From Actinoplanes sp. NBRC 103695 (GTDB lineage Bacteria; Actinomycetota; Actinomycetes; Mycobacteriales; Micromonosporaceae), in NCBI RefSeq assembly GCF_030269485.1, contig NZ_BSTL01000017.1:1-64000 (forward strand): a DNA stretch of 64,000 nucleotides. The letters are read 5' to 3'. The position numbers and the translations under genes were made by a program. Below, one piece after another: positions 35,159 through 42,828 of the stretch. Below the pieces are notes generated by a model. That model was not told where the DNA came from. It did no database searches and worked only from the letters and a program-made list of their open reading frames with translations. The stretch's first letter is position 1, and each line of letters starts with the position of its first letter.

Positions 35159-36993
35159 GAGGCCGGGCCGGAGGCCAGTGCCAGGTCGGTTGTCGCGGGC
35201 GGCAGGGTCAGCCAGAACCGGCTGCCTCCCGCTGGGTCGTCGTCGACGCCGATGTGGCCGTCGTGGCGTTCGATGATGCGGTGGACGATGGCCAGTCCGA
35301 GGCCGGTGCCGGGGTATCGGCCGCTGTTGTCCGCGCGGACGAACGGCCGGAAGATCGTCTCGCGTTCCTCGGGCGGGATGCCGATGCCGTGGTCACGCAC
35401 CTCGACGCGGACGTGGTCGCCGTCGTGCTGCCGGTGCGCCTCGATCTCGACGTGCGGCGGCATCCCGGCCCGGGTGTACTTGAGGGCATTGCCGATCAGG
35501 TTGTCGAACACCTGCCGGAGCAGCGTCGGGTCGCCCAGCACGGTCGGCAGCGGTCCGGCTACCACGGCGTCCTGGACGTGCGCGTCGAGCACGGTGCGGT
35601 CCTGCACCACCCGGGCGACGATCTGGTTGAGGTCGACGGGCACGTGCCGGACGGCCTGGTTGTCGGCGGCGGCGTAGTCGAGCAGGTCGTCGATCAGGGT
35701 CTGCATCTGCTGGGCGCCGCCGCGTACCCGGGTGAGGAAGTCCCGGTGTTCCGCGTCGAGGGACTCGGTGGTGTCCTCGAGCAGGAAGTCGGTGTAGCCC
35801 GCGATCCGGGCCAGCGGGTTACGCAGGTCGTGTGCGACGACCCCGGCGAACCCCTTGAGCTCGTTCTCCCGTTCGCGGAGCTGGGCCTCGACGGCCTTGC
35901 GACGGTGGATGTCCTCCCGCAGGGCGGTGGTGGCCGCTGCGACACGGCGCACCGCGCGGTCGCGTGCGGTCGTGATCGTCCCCGTGAGCAGGGCCAGCAG
36001 CACCGTGAGGGTGCCGCCGACCAGCCAGGCGACCAGGTCGCGGTGGACGTCGGTGTCGGGCAGGATCCGGGTCGTCGCCGAGACGGTCAGCCACCAGGTG
36101 CGCTGCAGGACCGGGATGCTGACCTGCCGGGGCGGCACGCCGGTGTCCAGGGGGGCGGTGGGCCGCCACCGCGCGACCGGGACCACGGCATCGCGGCCGT
36201 CCGCCGACAGGGTGACCCCCACGTTACGGTCGGCGGCGAGACCGATGGTGCGGGACAGGAAGTCGTGGCCGCGCAGTCCCATGACCAGCCACCCGCGGAA
36301 CTGTCCCGCGTCGGCCGCACCGGGCGAGGTGGCGTGGATGGGTGCCGCGAACACGAACGACAGCTGCTGCCGCCCGGGTGGCAGAGCGGCGTCCTTGAGC
36401 AGTCGGTAGCTGCGGCTGATCGCCACCCGGCCGCTCTGCCGCGCGGTGGTCAGTGCCTCGGTCGCCTCCACCGACGGGCTCAGGTCGCGTCCCAGGGAGG
36501 GGGTCGTGTCGTCGATGCTGCGGGTGAGGACCACGAACCGGTGGCTGGTCCGCGTGCCCGACGGCGTCAGGGCCAGGCCGGTGGATCCGCGGGCGCGCCA
36601 GTAGGTCTGCACGGCGCCGATCCGGTCGGCGGGCGTCTCCACGACGAGACTCACGCTGGTGGCGCCGGGCAGTCGTTCCGGGCTCATATCGGCCATCGTC
36701 GCGGCGTACTCCGGGGCCTCGATCTGCGCCTGCGCTCCGAGTGCGGCCGCGAGGTCGGTCAGCGAGGTGGTGTACCGGCGGACCTCGCCGGCCACCGTCT
36801 GCGCGGTCAGCGTGGTCTGCTGGGTGAGCGCGCGCCCGATCCGCTCGTCGTCGGCGTTGCGCAGGGAGAGCGCGGCCAGCGTCGTCCCGCCGGCCCCGAG
36901 AGCCACCACCAGCACCAGCAGCCACGACGCCCGGCGACGCCCGGCCCAGGCCGCCGACTTCAGCGGCCCAGCGGCTACCCGACGCCAGCGCAC
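35155..36993 (-). CDS. CHASE-domain sensor histidine kinase
   Basis: About 612 residues. A first membrane helix (about 24-44) is followed by a roughly 270-residue extracellular CHASE-type domain (ADDERIGRALTQQTTLTAQ...TPADRIGAVQTYWR), a second helix near 300-320, a short coiled coil, HisKA with VVAHDLRNPLARIAGYTDFL (phospho-His in AHDLRNP) and HATPase_c (FDNLIGNALKYTR, DHGIGIPPEERETIF, GTGLGLAIVHRI). There is no adjacent response regulator, so it is an orphan kinase. The CHASE domain would bind a small molecule such as a cytokinin-like or peptide ligand. GTG 36993 gives the shortest N-terminus before the first helix. Confidence 0.86.
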   Translation of the reverse strand: MRWRRVAAGPLKSAAWAGRRRASWLLVLVVALGAGGTTLAALSLRNADDERIGRALTQQTTLTAQTVAGEVRRYTTSLTDLAAALGAQAQIEAPEYAATMADMSPERLPGATSVSLVVETPADRIGAVQTYWRARGSTGLALTPSGTRTSHRFVVLTRSIDDTTPSLGRDLSPSVEATEALTTARQSGRVAISRSYRLLKDAALPPGRQQLSFVFAAPIHATSPGAADAGQFRGWLVMGLRGHDFLSRTIGLAADRNVGVTLSADGRDAVVPVARWRPTAPLDTGVPPRQVSIPVLQRTWWLTVSATTRILPDTDVHRDLVAWLVGGTLTVLLALLTGTITTARDRAVRRVAAATTALREDIHRRKAVEAQLRERENELKGFAGVVAHDLRNPLARIAGYTDFLLEDTTESLDAEHRDFLTRVRGGAQQMQTLIDDLLDYAAADNQAVRHVPVDLNQIVARVVQDRTVLDAHVQDAVVAGPLPTVLGDPTLLRQVFDNLIGNALKYTRAGMPPHVEIEAHRQHDGDHVRVEVRDHGIGIPPEERETIFRPFVRADNSGRYPGTGLGLAIVHRIIERHDGHIGVDDDPAGGSRFWLTLPPATTDLALASGPAS

Positions 36994-37066
36994 GACACCA
37001 CGGTAGCCCTGTCGTGACCTGCGCTCAGGGTGGTTGCGGAGATGCGTCGGACCGAACCGGGAGCGC

Positions 37067-37097
37067 TTGCCTGAGATTGTCTGACGATCATATAATC
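37067..37097 (+). promoter_or_regulatory. Island promoter with 23-bp operator (site A), probably leaderless
   Basis: TTGCCT (37067-37072) and TATAAT (37091-37096) are 18 bp apart. The inverted repeat GATTGTCTGA (37075-37084), CGA, TCATATAATC (37088-37097) fills the spacer and -10. The GTG start at 37103 is six bases after the -10, so transcription would begin at or next to the start codon. One of five matching sites in the window. Confidence 0.75.
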
Positions 37098-37102
37098 CTG
37101 CG

Positions 37103-37897
37103 GTGGCTGAGGACCGGTGGCAGGTGACGATCGTCAAGTACGGGACGCGGCAGACCGTCCGCAGCGACGTCTACCTCAATCATCACCTGTACGGCGAGCC
37201 CGACGGCCCGATCGGGATGGACTACTTCTTCTGGGTCCTGCGCAACGGCACGGCCACCGTCGTCGTGGACACCGGCTTCTCGGCCGCCGGGGGTGCCAGG
37301 CGCAAGCGGACCACGCTCGTCGAGCCGGCCGCCGCCCTCGACACGCTCGGCGTCGACCGGCCGGCGGGGCCACCGGTCGTCGTCACCCACGCCCACTACG
37401 ACCACATCGGCAACCTCGGCCTCTTCCCGTCCTCGCCGGTGCACATCGCCGCCGCCGAGTACGAGTTCTGGACCGGGCCGTACGCCGATCGCACCCTGCT
37501 GCACCACTCGGTCGAGGACGACGAGATCGCCCACCTGAGGAAGATCGAGGGTGAGGGCCGCCTGCGGCCCTTCGCCGACGAGGTCGAGGTCACCCCGGGC
37601 GTGCGGGTGATCCGGGTCGGCGGCCACACGCCGGGGCAGAGCATCGTGCTGGCCGACACCACCGACGGCGTGGTCCTGCTCGCCTCCGACGCCGTGCACT
37701 ACTACGAGGAACTCGAGCGCAGTATGCCGTTCACGCAGGTCGCGAACCTGATCGACATGTACGCCGGATTCGAGCGCATCCGCGGCATGGTGGACTCCGG
37801 CGAGGTCCGCCACCTGGTCGCCGGCCACGACCCGGACACGCTGGGCAGGTTCCGCCGGATCGACGAGAACACCGCGACGATCGGAGAGCGCACATGA
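37103..37897 (+). CDS. Metallo-beta-lactamase-fold hydrolase, N-acyl-homoserine-lactonase-like
   Basis: A 264-residue zinc hydrolase with H96-x-H98-x-D100-H101 (THAHYDHIGN), a GGHTPGQS metal-His loop, a bridging Asp in LASDAVHYYEE and a late His in VAGHDPD. It resembles AHL-lactonase-family proteins, which open lactone rings or hydrolyse esters. As first gene of a five-gene operon (37103-40802) that also encodes two dehydrogenases, it more likely hydrolyses a catabolic lactone than a quorum signal (inference). It begins with GTG six bases after a TATAAT box and has no ribosome site, consistent with leaderless translation. It overlaps the next gene by four bases. Confidence 0.83.
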   Translation: MAEDRWQVTIVKYGTRQTVRSDVYLNHHLYGEPDGPIGMDYFFWVLRNGTATVVVDTGFSAAGGARRKRTTLVEPAAALDTLGVDRPAGPPVVVTHAHYDHIGNLGLFPSSPVHIAAAEYEFWTGPYADRTLLHHSVEDDEIAHLRKIEGEGRLRPFADEVEVTPGVRVIRVGGHTPGQSIVLADTTDGVVLLASDAVHYYEELERSMPFTQVANLIDMYAGFERIRGMVDSGEVRHLVAGHDPDTLGRFRRIDENTATIGERT

Positions 37898-38793
37898 GGA
37901 TCGGCTTCGCAGGGCTCGGCAACATGGGCGGCCGGATGGCCTCCTGTGTCGTGCGGGCGGAGCAGGAGGTTCTCGGTTTCGACGTACGCCCGGAGAACGT
38001 GACCGCCGCCAGTGCGAAACCCGCCGGCTCGATCGGCGAGCTGACCGACGGCAGCGACATCCTGCTGCTCTCGCTGCCGGACAGCACCGTCGTCGAGGCG
38101 GTCGTGCTCGGCGACGACGGGGTGCTGGCCCATGCCCGCCCGGGACTGCTCGTCGTGGACCTCTCCACGGCTTCGCCGGATTCCACCGTACGCATCAACG
38201 GTCTGCTCGCCGGCCGGGGCGCCGCCTATCTCGACGCCGGCATCTCCGGGGGTGCGGCCGCCGCCGAGAAGGGCGCCCTGACCCTCATGGTCGGCGGCGA
38301 CACCGACGCCCTGGAACAGGCTCGCCCGGTGCTGGACCTGTTCTCCGCCAACATCTTCCACTGCGGACCGACAGGCGCCGGCCACACGGTGAAGCTGCTC
38401 AACAACTTCCTCAACGCGACCGCCCTCTCGGCCACCGCCGAGGTCATGGTCGCCGGCAAGAAGGCGGGCATCGACCTGGAGACGCTGCTCGCCGTGCTCA
38501 ACGCAAGCTCCGGCGTCAACTTCGCCACCCTCAACCGGTTCCCGAAGATCATCCACGGCGACTACCTCAAGGGCGGCCTCACCAACAGCCTGATGCTCAA
38601 GGACGTCAACCTGTACGTGGAGCTCGCCGCGCGGCTGGGCGTGGCCAGCCTGAACGCGGCCGGACCGGTGGCCAGCTTCGGGATGGCCCGGGCGCTGGGT
38701 TACGCGGACGAGATCAGCAACACCGTCGTCGACGCCATCGGGGACCTGTCCGGCGGCGTACGGCTGCACACGAGGGAGGAGCCAGGCGCATGA
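37894..38793 (+). CDS. NAD(P)-dependent beta-hydroxyacid dehydrogenase (HIBADH-like), copy 1
   Basis: A 299-residue member of the 3-hydroxyisobutyrate/tartronate-semialdehyde dehydrogenase family. The Rossmann motif GFAGLGNMGGRMA opens the protein, SLPDSTVVEAVV follows, the substrate motif reads DAGISGGAAAAEKG, and the catalytic Lys lies in GAGHTVKLLNNFL. It oxidises or reduces a 2- or 3-hydroxy acid/semialdehyde pair in the cytosol. The usual substrate motif DAPVSGG is altered here to DAGISGG. It overlaps both neighbours by ATGA, so the operon is translationally coupled. A paralogue lies two genes downstream, suggesting two successive steps or stereoisomers. Confidence 0.88.
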   Translation: MRIGFAGLGNMGGRMASCVVRAEQEVLGFDVRPENVTAASAKPAGSIGELTDGSDILLLSLPDSTVVEAVVLGDDGVLAHARPGLLVVDLSTASPDSTVRINGLLAGRGAAYLDAGISGGAAAAEKGALTLMVGGDTDALEQARPVLDLFSANIFHCGPTGAGHTVKLLNNFLNATALSATAEVMVAGKKAGIDLETLLAVLNASSGVNFATLNRFPKIIHGDYLKGGLTNSLMLKDVNLYVELAARLGVASLNAAGPVASFGMARALGYADEISNTVVDAIGDLSGGVRLHTREEPGA

Positions 38794-39158
38794 GAATCAT
38801 CCACGGCCGCGCCGAGCAGGGCCGGTCCGAGCAGCGCGCCACGGTCACCGGGGAGGCGTGGTTCGACCAGGTGCTACCGGCCACCGACGGGACCACGATC
38901 GCCACGGTGTTCTTCGCCCCGGGCGCCCGCACGTTCTGGCACAGCCACGAGAACGGGCAGATCCTCCAGGTGCTCGCCGGCCGCGGGCTGATCCGCCCGG
39001 ACGGCGAGGAGCCGCAGGTGATCCAGGCCGGCGACACGATCTGGGTGCCGCCGGGGGAGCGGCACTGGCACGGCGCCGCGCCGGACTCCTTCATGACCCA
39101 CACCGCGATCTCGCTGGGCGAGACCCGTTGGGCCGAGGAGGTCGCCGACGATGCCTGA
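38790..39158 (+). CDS. Single-domain cupin protein
   Basis: A 122-residue beta-barrel with cupin motif 1 (FWHSHENGQILQVLAGRG, metal ligands H-x-H and a Gln in place of the usual Glu) and motif 2 (IWVPPGERHWHGAA with the final His). Small cupins of this type isomerise, decarboxylate or oxygenate small acids, or bind metabolites. Its position between two beta-hydroxyacid dehydrogenases implies a step on the same substrate. It overlaps the upstream gene by four and the downstream gene by eight bases. Confidence 0.85.
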   Translation: MRIIHGRAEQGRSEQRATVTGEAWFDQVLPATDGTTIATVFFAPGARTFWHSHENGQILQVLAGRGLIRPDGEEPQVIQAGDTIWVPPGERHWHGAAPDSFMTHTAISLGETRWAEEVADDA

Positions 39159-40047
39159 GCCGGTCCGATCCAGCGAGCCGATCACCTCCGTGGGCTTCAT
39201 CGGCCTCGGCAACATGGGCCTTCCGATGGCGACCCGCCTGGTGAAGGCCGGATATCAGGTCGACGGCTACGACGTCTCCCCGGCGGCCGGGAAGGCATTG
39301 ACCGACGCCGGCGGCATCTATGGGGACGACCTGCGCGGTGTGCTGATGGGCAACACCGTGGTGATCCTGATGCTCCCCGACTCGGACGTCGTTGACAGCG
39401 TCGTCCGCGACGAGGGATTCGACACCCATTCGTGGACGACGGTCATCGACATGAGCTCGTCGGAACCGCTGCGGACCAGGGCACTGGCCGAGGAGTTGGC
39501 GCAGCGCAAGGTGACCCTGCTGGACGCGCCGGTCTCCGGGGGCGTGAAGGGCGCGATCAACGGCAAGCTCACCATCATGGCGGGCGGTGATCCCGAAGAC
39601 ATCGCGGAGGTGGCGCCGATCCTGGCTCATCTGGGCAAGGTGACGCGGGCCGGGGACGTCGGCAGCGGGCACGCCGTCAAGGCGCTCAACAATCTGCTGT
39701 CCGCCACGCACCTGCTGGTCACCTCCGAGGCGATGCTCGCCGGCGAGAGGTTCGGGCTGGACCCGCGGGTGATGCTGGAGATCTTCAACGGCTCCAGCGG
39801 CCGCAGCGGGTCGACCGACAACAAGTGGCCCAACTTCGTGCTGCCCGGCACCTTCGACTCCGGCTTCGGTCTGCGGCTGATGCTCAAGGACATGCGCATC
39901 GCCGCTCACCTCGCCGACCAGGTGGGCGTACCCGATCCTCTCGGCCATGCCGCCGTGGAGCTCTGGGCGGAGGCCGCCGAGGCGCTGGACGCCGGCGCCG
40001 ACCACACCGAAATCGTGAACTGGCTGCGAAAGGACGAGTCCCGGTGA
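39151..40047 (+). CDS. NAD(P)-dependent beta-hydroxyacid dehydrogenase (HIBADH-like), copy 2
   Basis: A 298-residue enzyme with the canonical family motifs: VGFIGLGNMGLPMATRLV for NAD(P), DAPVSGGVKGAINGKL for the substrate carboxylate, the catalytic Lys in GSGHAVKALNNLL, and the KDMRIA stretch near the C-terminus. It differs enough from copy 1 to suggest another substrate or direction rather than a recent duplication. Together with the ThDP and aldolase genes of the island, a tartronate-semialdehyde-reductase-like role is conceivable (inference). It overlaps the cupin gene by eight bases and the next gene by GTGA. Confidence 0.88.
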   Translation: MPEPVRSSEPITSVGFIGLGNMGLPMATRLVKAGYQVDGYDVSPAAGKALTDAGGIYGDDLRGVLMGNTVVILMLPDSDVVDSVVRDEGFDTHSWTTVIDMSSSEPLRTRALAEELAQRKVTLLDAPVSGGVKGAINGKLTIMAGGDPEDIAEVAPILAHLGKVTRAGDVGSGHAVKALNNLLSATHLLVTSEAMLAGERFGLDPRVMLEIFNGSSGRSGSTDNKWPNFVLPGTFDSGFGLRLMLKDMRIAAHLADQVGVPDPLGHAAVELWAEAAEALDAGADHTEIVNWLRKDESR

Positions 40048-40802
40048 CGACGCTGACCGCCCGGCAGGAGGAGATCAAGGCCGAGTTCATCCGCGTACGC
40101 GGGACCTGGAGCGACACGTGGGAGGGCGTGCTGCGGCTCGATCCGGAGTTCCTCCTGGCGTACCTGAACTTCTCGGCCGTGCCGTGGCGCAAGAACCACC
40201 TCAACGACAAGGTCAAGGAGTTCATCTACATCGCGATCGACGCGAACGCCACGCACATGTACCTGCCCGGCGTGCGCCAGCACATCAGGGCGGCGCTGAA
40301 GCTGGGCGCCACGCCGCAGGAGATCATGGAGGTGCTGGAGCTGTCCGCCACGCTCGGCATCCACGCGATGAACATCGGCGTACCCGTGCTGGTCGAGGTC
40401 CTGGTGGAGAAGGGCCTGCGCACCGGGCCGGCGCCCCTGACCGAGCACCAGGAGCAGCTCAAGGCCGACTTCACCCGGACGCGCGGTTACTGGCACGCCT
40501 TCTGGGACGAGATGCTGGAGCTGGACCCGGAGATGTTCGCCGCCTACACCGAGTTCTCCTCGGTCCCGTGGCGCTCCGGCACCCTCGAGGAGAAGGTGAA
40601 GGAGTTCGTCTACATCGCCTTCGACACCGCGGCGACGCACCTCTACGTGAAGGGACTCAAGCTGCACATCGAGAACGCGATCGGCTACGGCGCCACGGCC
40701 GAGGAGATCCTCGAGGTGATGGAGATCGCCGCGGTGCTGGGCATCCACGGCGTCACGGCGGCCGCCCCGATTCTCCTGGAGGAGATGCGGGAGAAGCTTT
40801 AG
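40044..40802 (+). CDS. Double-domain carboxymuconolactone-decarboxylase-like protein
   Basis: The 252-residue protein consists of two tandem homologous halves (about 1-125 and 130-252). Each has a PWR motif after an acidic helix (FSAVPWRKNHLNDKVKEFIYIAID; FSSVPWRSGTLEEKVKEFVYIAFD), a His helix (VRQHIRAALKLGATPQEIMEV; LKLHIENAIGYGATAEEILEV) and a shared LGIHAMN/LGIHGVT end. The AhpD redox CxxC is absent, so a decarboxylase, hydrolase or binding role is likelier than peroxidase. GTG 40044 overlaps the upstream stop. It ends the five-gene operon, 62 bp from a convergent gene. Confidence 0.82.
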   Translation: MTTLTARQEEIKAEFIRVRGTWSDTWEGVLRLDPEFLLAYLNFSAVPWRKNHLNDKVKEFIYIAIDANATHMYLPGVRQHIRAALKLGATPQEIMEVLELSATLGIHAMNIGVPVLVEVLVEKGLRTGPAPLTEHQEQLKADFTRTRGYWHAFWDEMLELDPEMFAAYTEFSSVPWRSGTLEEKVKEFVYIAFDTAATHLYVKGLKLHIENAIGYGATAEEILEVMEIAAVLGIHGVTAAAPILLEEMREKL

Positions 40803-40864
40803 GCATCCGGCCGGGACCGGTAGCAGGCCGAAAGGCTCCACGAAGGATGTGCGGGCGAACAGAT

Positions 40865-41806
40865 CTATTTGTAGAGGAGTTCTCCCGCGGTGGTGCCGAC
40901 CAGGCGGCGGATGTCGTCCGAGGGGATGCCGGCGTCCAGCAGGCCCCGGACCGCCCGGCGGTACAGGGTCACCGGCAGCGGGTTGGTCTTCTGGCCGGAG
41001 TCCGAGCACAGGACGGTGTTCCCGACGCCGACCTCCTTGATGAAGGTCAGCAGCTCGTTCAGGTCGCGGCGGCGGGCCGGCTTGCCGAAGTACATGATGA
41101 CCTCGTGCTCGATGGTCACGCCCTGCCTGGCCCAGGCCGCGGCCTGCGCCACGTCCGCGCCGACCACGAAGATCGGGTGGTTGACCAGGATCCGCTCGAC
41201 GCCCTCCTCGAGCGCGGCGTCGATCAACTTCTGAGCCTCGGGTACGCCGAGGTGCCCGCACGTGAGCACGGCCCGTTCGGCGGCGATCACCGCCAGGATG
41301 TCGCGTACCTCGGGAAGAACCTGACCCTTCTCGTCGAGGATCGAGATGACCTCGTTGGGGCGCAGGTCCACCTCGGGGGTGGGGAAGCCGGTGTCGTGGT
41401 GCTCGTGGTGCGAGATGTGCGCCTCGGACGACAGCGTGGGGAACCACACCATGCGGCCGCCCATCTTCAGGGCGAGCTCCACCGCGTACGGGTTCAGGCC
41501 GCCGACCGTGCGGTTGAGCGCGATCCCGCCGTACACCTCGGTGGACAGCTCCCGCAGGCCGGCGGTCCGCAACGCGAGGATGTCCGGCACCATGCTGTGG
41601 TGGTGGGACTTGGCCACGATCGCCCGGAAGCCGGCGGCCGAGGCGTCGCGGGCGGCGTCCATGATGCTCATCCGGCGCGGGAACGGGCTCGGGCCGGGGT
41701 GCTGGTGCAGGTCGACCGCGCCGGCGAGCAGCGCGTCCGCCTCCGGGTCGGGGTTCTTCCGGTCCTCGTCCGCATCCGGATCGAACGGGTAATCGACGTC
41801 GGTCAT
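40865..41806 (-). CDS. DUF6282-family amidohydrolase-like protein, copy 1
   Basis: A 313-residue TIM-barrel protein with metal-ligand-like stretches in amidohydrolase order: VDLHQHPGPSPFPRR (H-x-H), IVAKSHHHSMVPDIL (possible Lys/His), LTCGHLGVPEAQ, ILVNHPIFVVGAD and LCSDSGQK (late Asp). It likely hydrolyses or decarboxylates a small organic substrate; no member is known to me to have a proven reaction. A paralogue lies at 61640-62554. It is the last gene of the IclR-ABC importer operon (11 bp after the ATPase gene), so it probably acts on the imported compound. AAGG precedes the ATG by eight bases. Confidence 0.78.
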   Translation of the reverse strand: MTDVDYPFDPDADEDRKNPDPEADALLAGAVDLHQHPGPSPFPRRMSIMDAARDASAAGFRAIVAKSHHHSMVPDILALRTAGLRELSTEVYGGIALNRTVGGLNPYAVELALKMGGRMVWFPTLSSEAHISHHEHHDTGFPTPEVDLRPNEVISILDEKGQVLPEVRDILAVIAAERAVLTCGHLGVPEAQKLIDAALEEGVERILVNHPIFVVGADVAQAAAWARQGVTIEHEVIMYFGKPARRRDLNELLTFIKEVGVGNTVLCSDSGQKTNPLPVTLYRRAVRGLLDAGIPSDDIRRLVGTTAGELLYK

Positions 41807-41817
41807 GGGGGATCCCT

Positions 41818-42828
41818 TCACTCGGAGACGAGGACCTGGTCCTCGGGGCGCCAGTGGGCGACGACCCGGGCGCCCGGGCCGACTGCGGCCGGGGCGCCGA
41901 CGGGCAGCACCGCGCAGCCGACGGACTCGTCGGCGTAGGCGAGCTCGATGCGGTAGTAGGTGCCGTAGAACGAGACGTCGGTGACCGTGGCCGCGGCGGT
42001 CTGGTCGCCGGCCGGCACGGACGCCTCGTCCGGAGCCACGTGCAGGCGCTCCGGTCGTACGATCAAAGCCTTGTCCGTCTGCCGGAAGACGTTGGACTCG
42101 CCCAGGAAGCGCGCGACGAACTCGGTCGTGGGGCGGTGGTAGAGGTCGGCCGGGGTGCCCACCGCGACGATCCGCCCGTGGTTGAAGATGGCGATCCGGT
42201 CCGACAGGGTCATCGCCTCGTCCTGGTCGTGCGTGACGAAGACGAAGGTCAGGCCGAGCTCCTGGTGCAGGCGTTTGATCTCGCGCTGCAGGGACTGCCG
42301 CAGCTTGCGGTCGAGCGCGCTCAGCGGCTCGTCCAGCAGCAGCACGCTGGGGGAGAAGACCACCGCGCGGGCCAGCGCGACCCGCTGCTGCTGGCCGCCG
42401 GAGAGCTCGTGCGGGCGGCGGTCGTCCATCCCGCCCAGGTCGACCAGCTCCAGCGCCTGCCCGACCAGCTTGGCCGTCTCGGCGGCGGGCACCTTGCGCT
42501 CGCGCAGCGGGAACGCGATGTTCTGGGCCACCGTGAGGTGCGGGAAGAGCGCGTAGTTCTGGAAGACCATGCCGAAGTTCCGCCTGTGCGGCGGCGTGCG
42601 GACGATGTCCTTGCCGTTCAACCGGATCGCGCCGGACGTCGGCTCGGTGAAGCCCACGATCATGTTGAGCGTGGTGGTCTTCCCGGAACCGCTCGGTCCC
42701 AGCAGGGTGATGAACTCGCCGGGCTGGATGTCGAGGTCGATGTGGTCGACCGCGGGCGCGTCCGAGCTCCCGTACCGTTTGACCAGATCGATGATCTCGA
42801 CCCGGCCGCCCTCCGCGGCTGTTCTCAT
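41818..42828 (-). CDS. ABC importer ATPase (polyamine/iron/thiamine-type, PotA-like)
   Basis: A 336-residue ATPase: Walker A LLGPSGSGKTTT, Q loop FQNYALFPHLT, signature LSGGQQQRVALARA, Walker B VLLLDEPLSALD, His switch in FVTHDQDEA, then a C-terminal TOBE regulatory domain (about 245-336, VRPERLHVAPDE...RPEDQVLV). It powers uptake through the fused permease encoded upstream. ATG 42828 overlaps the permease stop (ATGA). TOBE-bearing ATPases often respond to intracellular substrate. The polyamine label describes the fold, not proven substrate. Confidence 0.92.
   Translation of the reverse strand: MRTAAEGGRVEIIDLVKRYGSSDAPAVDHIDLDIQPGEFITLLGPSGSGKTTTLNMIVGFTEPTSGAIRLNGKDIVRTPPHRRNFGMVFQNYALFPHLTVAQNIAFPLRERKVPAAETAKLVGQALELVDLGGMDDRRPHELSGGQQQRVALARAVVFSPSVLLLDEPLSALDRKLRQSLQREIKRLHQELGLTFVFVTHDQDEAMTLSDRIAIFNHGRIVAVGTPADLYHRPTTEFVARFLGESNVFRQTDKALIVRPERLHVAPDEASVPAGDQTAAATVTDVSFYGTYYRIELAYADESVGCAVLPVGAPAAVGPGARVVAHWRPEDQVLVSE

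Noticed and set aside
37060..37073. GGGAGCGCTTGCC as a further CebR-like box
   Set aside because: Only the left half matches the box; it overlaps the -35 of site A and is better explained by that promoter.
37103..37897. Quorum-quenching role for the AHL-lactonase-like protein
   Set aside because: Family resemblance alone; operon partners point to catabolism of another lactone or ester.
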